Positions 36,401-47,089 of a stretch of 64,000 bases of DNA are shown piece after piece; the first letter of the stretch is position 1, and each line of letters starts with the position of its first letter. This DNA comes from Brassica napus (Eukaryota > Streptophyta > Magnoliopsida > Brassicales > Brassicaceae), in assembly GCF_020379485.1 (NCBI RefSeq), contig NC_063439.1, forward strand, positions 24,924,098 through 24,988,097, given 5' to 3'. Made by a program: the position numbers and the translations under genes. The notes under the pieces were generated by a model that saw only the letters and a list, made by a program, of their open reading frames with translations, did no database searches and was not told the DNA's origin.

Positions 36401-39400
36401 TCCTCGTGCTACAAATTTTGTTTTCCAGTACTAGCTCCCTCCCTTCATGTGTATCCTAGCCATAACTCAGAATCTTATGAGTTCTTTAGTTTCAGTGGGC
36501 ATCTTGATCTTCTTGTATGGTTGATCAAGTTCTGCTTGAAGGTTGTTTGACACTTGCTTCTCCAACTCAATCTTCTCCTTGCGTTTTCCCGCCTTTTTGA
36601 CCAGAACCAGATTTTCTTTTATCAGACCTACACTTTCTTCTTCTCCCTAAATTTCTTTTTTGCATCGGTGCCAGCTCTGCTTCAAGCCAAGATTTCTTTT
36701 TGGCTAATACTCCATATTTTTGTACCTAATTTTATCAGAGTTTCTCATATGTCTTTGTAGCTCTCATTCAATTCTTGTTCTTGTTCCTTGTCCATTTCAA
36801 AATTCAAACTCTGGTTCAAAGTCAGCAATACCAACAACGGCTACGACGTTGTTGATTTCTTCTTCCTCACTTTCACTTTCTGAATCATCTTCATTAATGA
36901 CCATCATTGACTTCTCCTTTTTATTTTTAGATCATTCTCACACTCCACCTGAGTGTGTCCACGCACTTTGCAACCATGACACCTGAGTTGACACTTTTCT
37001 GAAGTTGCACATGTTCTACTCTTCAAAGTGCCATGTCGAACCGACAAATTTGCATAGTAACTGAATCAGTGTCCCAAGTGTCTTCGTTCTCCACTTTGGT
37101 GAGTGCTACTCCCTTAGTTTTCTTTCCACTAGTCATTTTCATCTCATGCGCTTGAAGCATTCCAACTATTTCACTCATTGCTGCTCTGTAAGCCATGTAT
37201 TTTTATGGTAAGCATCTCAGGAATTTCTTCACTAGCTTCTTCTCCTTTAAGTTCTTTTCAACGGTGAGAGCTTGCCTTCTTGTGCCAAGAAGCTCAGCTT
37301 TGAACATAAATCCCCAATTCATTCATGCTCTTCCATTTCAATTCTTCAGATCTGGTGGCCAGCATGTCCTTTTCTGAGCTTGTAGAATATATGCCTCGCA
37401 TCCTTGAATGAGCACGAGTTGTTTACTTGCCACGCTACAATGGATGGCAGTGAGAGCTCTCACATTATACTTTGCCACCTTGTTTTAAATATATTCTGGC
37501 CAGAGCTTCCATTTTCACCTCTAGCTACTAGCGATTTCCATTAAGATTCCACCGATTTGATCCATGCAGTTTAATCTATACCTTTGAATGTAGCCTTCAT
37601 CCTATCTTTCCAAAACCCCGTAGTTACCAATCTTCAAGACCACTTTTGAATTTGAAACCATCTCTTGATAGCTCTACATTTTTCCGCAGGATTCTCTTAC
37701 TTGTTTTGAAAAACACAAGTACTTGCTCTAATACCAATTGTACATGCGAGAGTTATCTGCTAGAGGAACTAGACCACAATATAACACATAGGAAATTTCT
37801 TCCTCGAAATACTACTAGAATAATTATATTAAATGCACTTAAAAGTTTCAATCAAAAGCAATTCTTCACCAAGCTCAAGACAAAACTTAACTTGATGAAC
37901 AAGTCCCTCATTTTCAAATACATGTACTAAGTCTCTCGAATCACTCAAGCTTCATCTTACAAGGACTCGCCAAAACTCTCTCAACTAACAGCTTTCTATA
38001 TGTGTAAGTCGGCACATTCAATGCCCACACCTCCTTTATACTTAAGAGGAAAAGTTAGACCTGAAGATATACAACTAGAAACTTTCCTTTTGTGGTGTTC
38101 AACGAATAGGTTAATCTCTCTTATTGTATAAGGTCGATTACTTCTTCTCCAATGCTTCCTTTAAGCTGCTCCAACGTAAATTTTCCTTTAATGTTCGCAT
38201 CTTGAAGAACACTTCAACCGGTTCCACATCACACTCTTTCTCGATGCAGTAGTTCATATCGCACTTCATGAACTAATTCAGCTCTGCTATGTACATACAT
38301 CTTAAGTAGAGTAGTCCAAAAGATAAGTTTTAACAAAGTTCTAACTATTTGTCTTTTCTTACTATGCAGTAGGGTAAGTGACAATAACTTCAATGGTACC
38401 ATCCCTGCATTTATTGGCAACTGGTCTCGGCTTCAAAAGCTGTAAGCTTGTCCTGCACCAAATGTTTTTTTTTCTTTGTTACTTCTCGTATTGCTTATGT
38501 TTATGCACCGTTTAAATTGTGTTGACCATGATAACAGATATCTATACGCAAGTGGACTAAAAGGACCAATTCCTGATGAAATAGCCCGTCTAGAAAATCT
38601 TACTAACCTGTACGAAACTACTTTTAATTGATTAGCAAAATAAAAATTGAAACGAGAGTGGTGTTTTATATACTTATATATATACAGGTTTGTCACTGAT
38701 ACAATTGGGATTAACGTCTTCCCAAATATATCGAGCCAATCCATCGAAACCCTGTATTTAGTTTCCTGTGATCTGTTTTTCCTCTTGAGGCGTGATTCTT
38801 ACTGAAAATTTCAAACTAAAGTCTACCCTCCCTGTATTCCAGGATTTTGAGGAACGTGAGTTTGTCTGGTCCAATTCCTTCTTACATCTGGAATATGCGA
38901 AATCTAAAGCTTCTGTAAGTTCTTTTGGTCATAAGTGAAACGACTTTGTAAGTTTCAAAATTGTCAGAACTAGCATGTTTTATATATAAATACTCCATAA
39001 ATATCTGCTGAGGAGTTTGTGTATGACTACATGGGTATCTCATGACGTTCATTAATATGAGCTTATATAAATACTGGACTATATAATTTCTATGTGTATA
39101 AATAGATTATCATGGAAGTCAAGCATGGATAAAGATCCTTCCTGGGGAAGCCGAATGTAACGCCTATGGTCCCCAAAGAAAATTAAATAGACATAAACCT
39201 CTAAATTTGAAAAAAAAATTTATTGAAATTTTTACTAAATCGTATATAGCCCCTAAAATCTTAGGGCCGGACATGATAAAGATCATAGGTAGAAAAATGT
39301 TAACGGGAATTATCTGCAGATACGAGAGTCTATTTAGAAACTTCGGATGAATCTATCGATTTATATATGTAATAGTTACACAAATACGTCCGTACCAACT

Positions 39401-41352
39401 TTATTTATTTTGTACACGTTTGACGCAGTGATTTATCTTTCAACAAGTTGACTGGTGACGTTCATGGAGCAAGAGCACCAGAATATACGTAAGTACTAGT
39501 CTGAATACCTTTCTATCTGAATACCATAGTATCATGATCAATTGATCATGTATATATTATCTTTACATGTTCTTTCAGATATTTGACTGGAAACAGGCTT
39601 TCTGGAGAAGTTGAGTCTGGTGTTTTTCTCAAAAGCAACACTCATATGTACGGTTAGACCTTCCTTTGTCTTGTCTTGTCTTATCTTGAAATATGTTTTT
39701 CTCAATAGGAAATCTCATATATATATATAAAGGAAAGTCTAGTCCCAAAAAAAACACATATGTACGGTTAGGCCTTCCTTAATTTGCCTATTTACAAAAT
39801 AGTTTTTGTCATGTTAATATTTTTTTCCGTTTTGATTATTTCTTACAGTGATCTCTCCTACAATAATTTCTCATGGTGGCCTCGCTGCCAGGAGAATAGG
39901 TACGAACATTAAATCTTGGGTAGATAGGATATATCTCTCAGTTTCTCATGTTGAAGTTTATGTTTCACTGAATCAGTAACATTAACACATACCGGAGCTC
40001 ATACTTGAACAATTTGTAAGCACACTCTTAAGCATTATCTTTCCAACAATCAAGCAACAGATATGGTCTTGATATTCTGTGCTGAGATGCATGCCTAACA
40101 ATTTGGTAGTATTTTCACACAGAAGTGAGCTTCTTCCATGTGCTGGTCCAACCAACTGCACGAGCTGTAAGTACATAATAAGCTGTCTTAACATCTCCAA
40201 CATATCTATTCTGCTGCTACTGAATTATCTCTTTCTATTGATGGTTATAATAATTATGGATGGTAGATCAGCGAACACTACATATAAACTGTGGTGGAGA
40301 CAACATAGTTATTACAAAATCTTCTCATAAAATCACTTATCAAGCTGATAACACTAAAACCAAAGCCGCAACAAATCAGCAATTCAAAGACTGGGGAATT
40401 AGTAACACGGGAGAATTTTTCTCGGATGGTAATAACAAAGCCGCAACAAGTAACACAGATGACACGTACATCATTTCAACGAATTTAACATTACCTGGTG
40501 GTTCTCCTGATATATATAAGACCGCACGTCGATCTCCTCTATCTCTAGTTTATTATGCATTTTGCTTGGAAAATGGAACCTACAGTGTGAAACTCCATTT
40601 TATGGAGATCCAGTTTTCAGACCAAGAGTTATACAATCGTCTTGGCAGACGCATATTTGACATTTATGTTCAGGTAAAGCGTCACTGCTTATCACAAAAT
40701 AATTTTGTTTGTCATAGTCATGCATAGAAGATTGATGTTTATTTCCTTATGTACTTTTTCTCCCCTGTTAGGGAGTATTGTTCTTGAGGGATTTTAACAT
40801 CAAAAAGGAGGCTAATGGGACTCTGAAGCCTGTTGTCAAAACAGTGAGTGCGAATGTGACCAATCATATCTTAGAGATTCGGTTGTATTGGGCGGGAAAA
40901 GGAACAACACTTATTCCTGAAAGAGGAAATTATGGTCCTCTTATCTCTGCTATCTCTTTGTGTCACAGTAGTAAGTAACCTTCACAACTTGTTAAGGCTC
41001 TTTTGCACCAACTTTACAAGCCTCATAATGATAATATTCATTTTTCAAAATCTCAGGTATGGAGCCACAATGTGGAGGTCCAAACACAAAAACTACTTTG
41101 TTAAAGACATTTTTCTTTATTTTTGTGTTTATATGATGCATAATGTGTATGTATTTATACTTTTAATGTTGAATTTTCCAGCGATGAAAAGAGAGCTTCA
41201 CTTCAATTATCCACTAATTTTAGGGGTAATTGGTGCCTTGATAGCTGTTACTCTCTTGGCTTTGGGATTATACGCTCAGAAAAGATGCATAGGAGACAAT
41301 TACACGCGAGAAAGAGGTAACAGATATCATAGAGTATATGAATCATTTTGTT

Positions 41353-41390
<38 letters not shown>

Positions 41391-42866
41391 TCATAGCTTT
41401 TTCTCTATGTACCATGATACATAGATCTAAGAGCTCAGGGTCTGCAAACCGTTTGCTTTACTTGGAGGCAACTGGAAGCAGCAACAAACAATTTTGATGA
41501 AGCCAACAAACTTGGAGAAGGAGGTTTTGGATCAGTATTCAAAGTATGCTAAAACATATGCCAAGTTTTTCTCAAATATGGATGTTACTGGTTTCTTATA
41601 TGACAAACTTAATGCAGGGAGGGCTGCCAGATGGAAATATCATAGCAGTCAAGCAGCTTTCTTCCAAGTCATGCCAAGGAAACCGAGAGTTTGTGAATGA
41701 GATTGGCATGATATCTGGTCTGAATCATCCAAACCTTGTCAAGCTCTATGGATGTTGTGTCGAGAAGAATCAGTTAATGCTCGTGTATGAGTACATGGAA
41801 AATAACTCGCTTGCTCTTGCACTGTTCGGTAAATAAAAGTCATTTTTTTTCTTTCAAATTTTCAATATGATATCACATGTAAAGTGATATTATTTCTCTT
41901 TGGTTTACATCCATTTCCAGGAAAGAGCTCCCTGAAATTGAAATGGGAAGTTAGACAAAACATATGTGTGGGAATTGCAAAAGGGCTTGAGTTCCTCCAT
42001 GAAGGATCAACGATCAGAATGGTTCACCGTGATATAAAAACCACAAATGTGCTTCTAGACGCTGACCTAAATGCAAAGATATCCGACTTTGGATTGGCTA
42101 GGCTCCATGAAGAGGAACACACTCACATTAGCACCAAGATTGCAGGGACAGTGTAAGTATATATAGCACATATAAAACCGCACCATGGCCAAAAATATAT
42201 AGCTCAGTCTTGATTTTTTTGTAATTCTGCAGCGGATATATGGCTCCAGAATATGCATTGTGGGGTCATTTGACTGAGAAGGCAGACGTGTACAGCTTCG
42301 GGGTTGTGGCAATGGAAATTGTTAGTGGGAAGAGTAATATGAAACGGAAAGGAAGTGCTGATCATGTTTCTCTTATCAATTGGGTAAAGATGGAGATTTT
42401 GTTTCTCTTCAACCTATTCGATTTACAATGCTTATAGTTTCTACAATTTTATTACATGAATTTCCAGGCGGTTACGCTGCAACAGAGAGGGGACATAATG
42501 GAGATTGTAGATCCAACGCTCGAAGGTGATTTTAACATCAAAGAAGCAGTGAGGATGATCAAAGTTGCTTTCGTTTGCACAAACTCATCTCCTTCCTTAA
42601 GGCCAACAATGTCAGAGGCTGTGAAAATGCTCCAGGGAGAGATCAAAATAGCAGAGGTTATGTCCGATCCTGGTTTATACGGACACAACTGGAGCATCTC
42701 AAATCTGATGGACATTGATACACATGGAAGCTCGAGCACGTCTGGTGTGGCCGCTCAAACGGCAGCAACAATGCAATCATCTGTTTCTGGTGGTGATCTC
42801 TACCCATTTTACAATGAATCCATGATCCTAAACTCCACAACAGAGTTTTCTTCCTCGCCAATATAA
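30480..42866 (+). CDS. LRR-malectin receptor-like kinase (LRR-VIII-2, At1g29720/At1g29740-like)
   Basis: I resolve 25 exons: 30480-30579, 30673-30865, 30964-31035, 34001-34072, 34176-34247, 34325-34396, 34570-34641, 38370-38441, 38538-38609, 38688-38753, 38843-38914, 39429-39488, 39579-39647, 39849-39899, 39977-40015, 40123-40166, 40267-40673, 40772-40970, 41057-41077, 41182-41316, 41425-41543, 41618-41828, 41921-42152, 42233-42383 and 42468-42866. They sum to 1023 residues with no stop. Domains are a signal peptide ([12 protein letters not shown]), an ectodomain of LRRs in near-identical 72-bp phase-2 exons (about residues 98-354), malectin-like (400-601), a TM (about 619-640) and a Ser/Thr kinase with GEGGFG, AVK, VHRDIK, DFG and APE. 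All kinase motifs are present. Two donors are weak (GTCAGC, GTCCAA). Plasma-membrane signalling is inferred from the family; the ligand is unknown. Confidence 0.92.
31470..31992. mobile_element. MULE-type MITE in receptor-kinase intron 3
   Basis: Inverted ends GAGAAATTGCCACAAATACC (left) and, inward from the right, GTGGAAATTTTATGTTTACT share AGTACCACTTTTCA at the same distance from each end. Flanks AATATAAT / TTAATATAAT suggest an 8-9 bp duplication, with the exact edge uncertain by two bases. Non-coding. Confidence 0.6.
32243..33569 (-). mobile_element. Helitron in receptor-kinase intron 3
   Basis: On the minus strand the element starts TCTTATATATTAAAAGAGAA (plus end 33569) and ends with the perfect hairpin CCGCGCGGTTGCGCGG, ATCAAAAT and CTAG (plus 32243-32246). 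It sits between A (32242) and T (33570). It is the best-preserved member of the family also seen at 22180-23774 and 12795-14396. An internal terminator-like text lies at 32541-32568. No Rep/helicase coding. Confidence 0.85.
34113..34130 (-). mobile_element. Micro poly(A) insertion in receptor-kinase intron 4
   Basis: AGTTTTTTTTGGATAAAT is flanked by TCGTCTTGAT at 34103-34112 and 34131-34140. On the minus strand it reads ATTTATCC followed by poly(A), close to the terminus of the insertion at 59927. Confidence 0.65.
35141..35149 (-). mobile_element. Pure poly(T) micro insertion with 10-bp TSD
   Basis: Nine T residues between two copies of TTGGTCGAAT (35131-35140, 35150-35159), inside receptor-kinase intron 7. 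Confidence 0.5.
35268..38300 (-). mobile_element. Gag-only Copia-like LTR element in receptor-kinase intron 7
   Basis: Two diverged LTR copies (35268 to about 35800 and 37745 to about 38300) start TGTGAGAGTTATC / TGCGAGAGTTATC and share long colinear text (CGCACTTCATGAACTA). A degenerate tRNA-Met-type primer site (TTGGTATTAGAGC on minus) lies just inside the right LTR near 37725-37737. A purine tract (AAGGGGGAG on minus, about 36070) lies toward the left. The interior of about 1.9 kb encodes only gag remnants. Outer ends and target duplication are not clear. Confidence 0.7.
36880..37660 (-). pseudogene. Decayed Copia gag with CCHC zinc knuckle
   Basis: Minus-strand fragments in broken frames read [30 protein letters not shown] and the zinc knuckle [14 protein letters not shown] (pattern CX2CX4HX4C). 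Stops and frame changes show it is not functional. No protease, integrase or reverse transcriptase follows, and the left LTR comes soon after. Confidence 0.7.
41356..41390. repeat. (TA)n microsatellite in receptor-kinase intron 20
   Basis: About 17 uninterrupted TA units. A likely length polymorphism. Confidence 0.9.
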
Positions 42867-43150
42867 TATCAGAAAGTGTGTACATTGCCTTATTATCTCT
42901 TAAAAGAGAAGAAAGGCTTGTGAAGTTATCTTATTGATAGTTACCTACACTGGTGTCATTGAAGTTGTCTGAAACCTTACTACATTTGTATCATTCAAGT
43001 TGTCAAACTGAAGTTATATATTTTTATGAAAGGCTTATAGAATCTAACTCTTTTTCTTTAATGAAAGTAAACTAAATCGATGATCATTTAACTGAATCAA
43101 AATTTACTGCTCAGCTCTCTCTCTGAGTAAAAAAGTTTCTTGATTTTCAG

Positions 43151-43416
43151 TTTGACGCGTATGTGTTGCAGAAGAAAGGAGACCTGAAGCTGGAAGGAGT
43201 GTACGATCTGATGGAGGCAGAAAAATGATCACAGGTTTCACTTTCATGCTCTAAAAAGTATTCGTCAGTAAGGCCAAGCATGACGGAGTTGCGAAAACAC
43301 TTGTAGGGGGATGACTTGTACCTCAAGCTATCGCCTTTGTCTCCTGATTATGTCGTCCTCTCAATCGGGCTTAGGAATACCCCACTCAGTCCCGAGTCCA
43401 TTGTTTTCCACTAGAC
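43151..43416 (+). pseudogene. Relic of a second receptor-kinase 3' end
   Basis: After an acceptor-like TTTTCAG, translation gives FDAYVLQKKGDLKLEG and a stop, then in another frame SVRPSMTELRKHL and a stop. These match the kinase C-lobe stretches WAYVLQ.. and LRPxMSE.. seen in the intact neighbour. Stops and frame changes within 270 bp mark it as dead. It lies 285 bp downstream of the intact kinase, which suggests the end of a tandem or truncated duplicate. Confidence 0.6.
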
Positions 43417-45180
43417 AATAGCCTAAATGGCTAAACCGTTTGATTATCTCTATGTGTCTACGGTTCTAGTTGTCGATGAGATGAGAGCATAGTATTCGGA
43501 AGATGTATATTACGTATCAATTCGCGAAGTACTATATTTTATTTTTAAATTAAAATTTCTAGTTTTTCTCTATAGGTATGGAAGCAGTTACATTTTATTT
43601 TTCTACTATAGTGTATGATAAATGCTATTTTAGATAAATACATAGGTTTAGACTCTATTTCTATTAGTCTTTTTATATCGAAGAAAAATAACAAATTAAA
43701 TACATTGGAATGTGATAATTGTTCGTTATATATATATATATATATATACTGTAGAGAGATGTGTGTTTTATAATTATTATTTGTGGCACTTTCACTATAA
43801 TAATTATATGTACCAAAATTTGATCATTTATATATAAAAAAATAGATCAAATATAAGCATATATCAAAGTTAATCATGTGTTGGATATCAAGTCCAAGAT
43901 AATAGTTTATAAGTAAATTATATTTTAATTGTAGGAGCGGATTTCGAATTGATTGGTTCTTTAATAGTTATTTGATGATGCTTATATGTTGGCGTATCTA
44001 TGGTGATGGGACGTCGAGATTATGGTCCAGGTCCAACCAAATGCTGGACGAACGAGAGACCTCCATCTATTATACCACTATCGAAAGCGACTGTAAACGT
44101 GGAGCCTCTCACGCCAATGGAACCCTACTTCAACCACAAAAATAGTACTACAAGTTACTCAATCAATACTTTAGATTATATAAATAAATATTATGTCAGA
44201 TGCCATCTCTGATTGACTGATTCGTCTCTACTTTTCTAGAGATGCTATAATTTGCTTTGGTTTGGTTTTCCTTTTCTTTAAATCCTTTCGTACATGATAG
44301 TGTATCGTGGTATACTCTAGTTTTTTCTATTTATCAAACGAGTATATCGTTTAGTTGAAAACAGTTATACAGAAATTTAATGTATTCTCTTTCAGGAATT
44401 TTGCAGAAACTTAGACCAATAGAGCTCGCACAAGTGTTTCTATATAGACAAAATGTTTTTGAATACTGATATGCTAAATGATAAGAATTATCCCGTGACT
44501 CTGCATTATCTTAATATCATTCATGTTTATTCTTTTATATTTCGTGGTGGTGCATAAAAACAAATTCTACTAACTAGTTGAAAATAGTTAATATATATTA
44601 TTTGATTTTGAACTCTAAAATTAACTTCAACCAACCCACTAAAATTCGATTAATTTTCTTTTTATATCAAACAGTTATTGTAATACTCAGAAATGATATA
44701 AACAGAATAACCAATAGGACAAAACTTTCTATAATGATATAGAAAACCCCTGATTAGTCAAAAATATTATGTCAGCTAATATATATTCTTTTTTAATTTC
44801 AAATCTAAAATAAACTTGAACCTACCCACTAAAACCCTCGATTAGTCACAAATACTATTATGTATAGATAATATATACTTTGATTTCAACTCTAAAATAT
44901 ATTTGAACCTACCCCAGTAGCTAAAATCTCGACCATTCACTAAATAACTAACACTTTCGAAATCTTTATATTGGTTAGCCATTCTGCCTTCAATTACACG
45001 TGAAAGATTGTCATTCGTATACCAAAAAAATTCCAACGCACTCTTTTTTTTTGAAACACTCCAACGCACTCAAGGGGACTGTTTAATTCAGTACACGCGA
45101 GCACAAAGCACATGACATAACGTACGGCCCAATTTAGAGCTCACTGTGCTACGTGAACGACCGCACCAATCAACGGATCC
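43417..45180. other. AT-rich intergenic DNA
   Basis: Holds a TA run near 43727-43749 and loosely repeated paragraphs near 44560-44930 built on ACTAAAA(C/T)(C/T)CGATTA. I see no gene that I can support. A short plus frame at 44000-44212 lacks any family signature. Confidence 0.4.
45044..45059 (-). mobile_element. Micro poly(A) insertion with 12-bp TSD
   Basis: TTTTTTTTTGAAACAC is flanked by TCCAACGCACTC at 45032-45043 and 45060-45071. On the minus strand it reads GTGTTTC followed by poly(A). Confidence 0.8.
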
Positions 45181-45190
45181 TACATAATAA

Positions 45191-45224
45191 TGACGTCAGC
45201 TTTGTCGGAAAGAAAGTATAAAAG
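45191..45224 (+). promoter_or_regulatory. Orphan promoter-like site: TGACGTCA plus TATA
   Basis: A perfect bZIP/CRE-type palindrome TGACGTCA (45191-45198) lies about 20 bp before TATAAAAG (45217-45224). Downstream, near 45383, an AG acceptor-like TTGGCAG precedes a short open stretch (ANEASPHAEISRAHEAIALLLYK) that stops at a Helitron terminus at 45458. This may be the 5' end of a gene cut by the Helitron. Confidence 0.4.
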
Positions 45225-45457
45225 GGAGTAATGTGAAGGTGCTGATTGGTTCGCTGTCTTTCTCTTATCGAATGCCAAGTGTATGTTTGATCTGTATGTG
45301 AATATTACAACTTTTTTTATTCTCCCTTCTCATTAGAAGAACTTTTGGCTTTTTCTTTTTTAACTTGTCTACCTTTTTGGCAGCCAATGAGGCTTCTCCA
45401 CATGCAGAAATAAGCAGAGCCCACGAAGCCATTGCACTCTTGCTTTATAAGAATATA

Positions 45458-45998
45458 CTAGATAGTGATCCGCCCTCGAGAGGGCGGCTATATTTTTTGT
45501 TTTTAAATTATTGCCTAATATAATTTATATGTTTGTGTGTTTGTATAATCATATTTTTGTATGATATGAATTCAATAGAATAGATAGTTTTTGTAAGTAT
45601 ATTAAATAAATCAAGTTTAATAAGTATGTAATTGTGTCTTTCCTTGTATTATATATGCATTTTTTTGTAATCATATTTGTGTTTTTATCTGTGATCATAT
45701 TTACGTATTAAAAAAAAGATTAGTAAAGTATTTTGATAATTGTGTTGAATTTATTATATTGTTAAAATATAAATTTGTGCCATAGATTCTGACCCGCCCT
45801 TTCAGAGGACGGGTATATCTTTTGTTTAAAAATTTATTTTAAATTTTTTTATTTTTTTTATTTGTGTTCTTAGTTTTTATTATATTAAACACGTTAATGT
45901 TTAAATAAAATCAAAAAGAATAATAAAGTTCCTAAAATAAAGAAAATACATAGTTGGACATAACATTTATCCCTTTGAAAGGGCGGGCCAAAATCTAG
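45458..45998. mobile_element. Segment bounded by inverted Helitron 3' termini
   Basis: The left edge is CTAG (45458-45461) preceding, on minus, the perfect 18-base palindrome CCGCCCTCTCGAGGGCGG. The right edge is hairpin text CCCTTTGAAAGGG, CGGGCCAAAAT and CTAG (45995-45998) on plus. A third related hairpin (CGCCCTTTCAGAGGACGGG) lies near 45794. Both outer edges are therefore 3' ends pointing outward, and no TC-type 5' end was found. Confidence 0.55.
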
Positions 45999-46872
45999 TT
46001 ATAATTTAAATTTAGAAAAAAAGTTATTTTATAAATTAAAATTTTATTTTATAAATTATATTCATATGAATATATAGTGTTAGAGTTTATTTTGAGAATT
46101 GGAGCCAAATATATTTACTGATTTCATTAGTATTATATATTTATTGATTTCAGTAGTATTATAACCTGAAATTTGATTTCAGTAGTATTAACAAAATACA
46201 TTCTGATATTAAAAGTTTTAAAATTTTATTACGAAAAACCATATGGGTTAATGGATCATGCACTGTTTAGATGGCTAATGGGCTCATTCCCATTTTATGA
46301 TAGTAAAGGCACGTGAGAGAGACCACGTGACATCTTCTTCTTTATGATAAACCTAATTTTGTCTCGTATTTTTTACAGTCGACATTCTGGTTTTTGTTAA
46401 CATTATGAAACTTCTCAAATATATAGGTTTTTAATCGTATAAACTTGTTAATCTTGCCATCTTTACAGAAAGTTTAACAATCGAGATCCCAACTTTTACC
46501 AAATTAGGTGGCCGGCTAACTCAGTTACTCAGGCGATTTAGAGGACATAGAATACCACCGATCAAACATGTACGCCACACAGTCATCTTCCGTGGACAAA
46601 AAATCGATTTTACTAAACTCTTTTTTTTGGTAATTTTTTAATAAGGGATGAAAAAGAACGTGGTGGTGTTTAAAAAAGAAAATTGAACGTGGTAGTTTTT
46701 AAATTAATCAGATACAATTATATAAAGATAATAATAAGTGGTCTCTTGGATAAAAGAAATAGATAGTTGGACATAACTTTTTATCAATGGGTCACACTGC
46801 TGTTTTAATAGAATAGATACTATCATAATTATATATGGTTAAGTTTCGTATATTCCGCTAAGTAGACTCTAA
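45999..46872. other. AT-rich spacer
   Basis: No gene seen. Near 46130-46190 there are three short copies of GATTTCAGTAGTATTA(T/A), a minor local repeat. Confidence 0.4.
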
Positions 46873-47086
46873 GAACATGATTAATAGAAAGTTTTTAAGG
46901 TGGAGTTTTTAGCGGAATATAAGAAACTGTATCTTAACTTTTAACTAAAAAAGATAAGAATCGGCTCTTAATTAATCGGTTAGATATTTAAGAGCCGGTT
47001 CTTAACTTTTTTAGTTAAAAGTTAAGAAACAGTTTCGTATATTCCGCTAAGTATCTCATCCTAAAAACTTTTCATTAAGCATGCTC
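46873..47086. mobile_element. Hairpin MITE, Tourist-like, TSD TAA
   Basis: A 214-bp element flanked by TAA (46870-46872, 47087-47089). Ends GAACATGATTAATAGAAAG and, inward from the right, GAGCATGCTTAATGAAAAG. The two arms pair almost throughout (TTCTTAACTTTTAACTAAAAAA against its complement) and leave a loop of about 16 bases near 46972-46988. Transcription would give a long hairpin RNA. Confidence 0.8.
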
Positions 47087-47089
47087 TAA

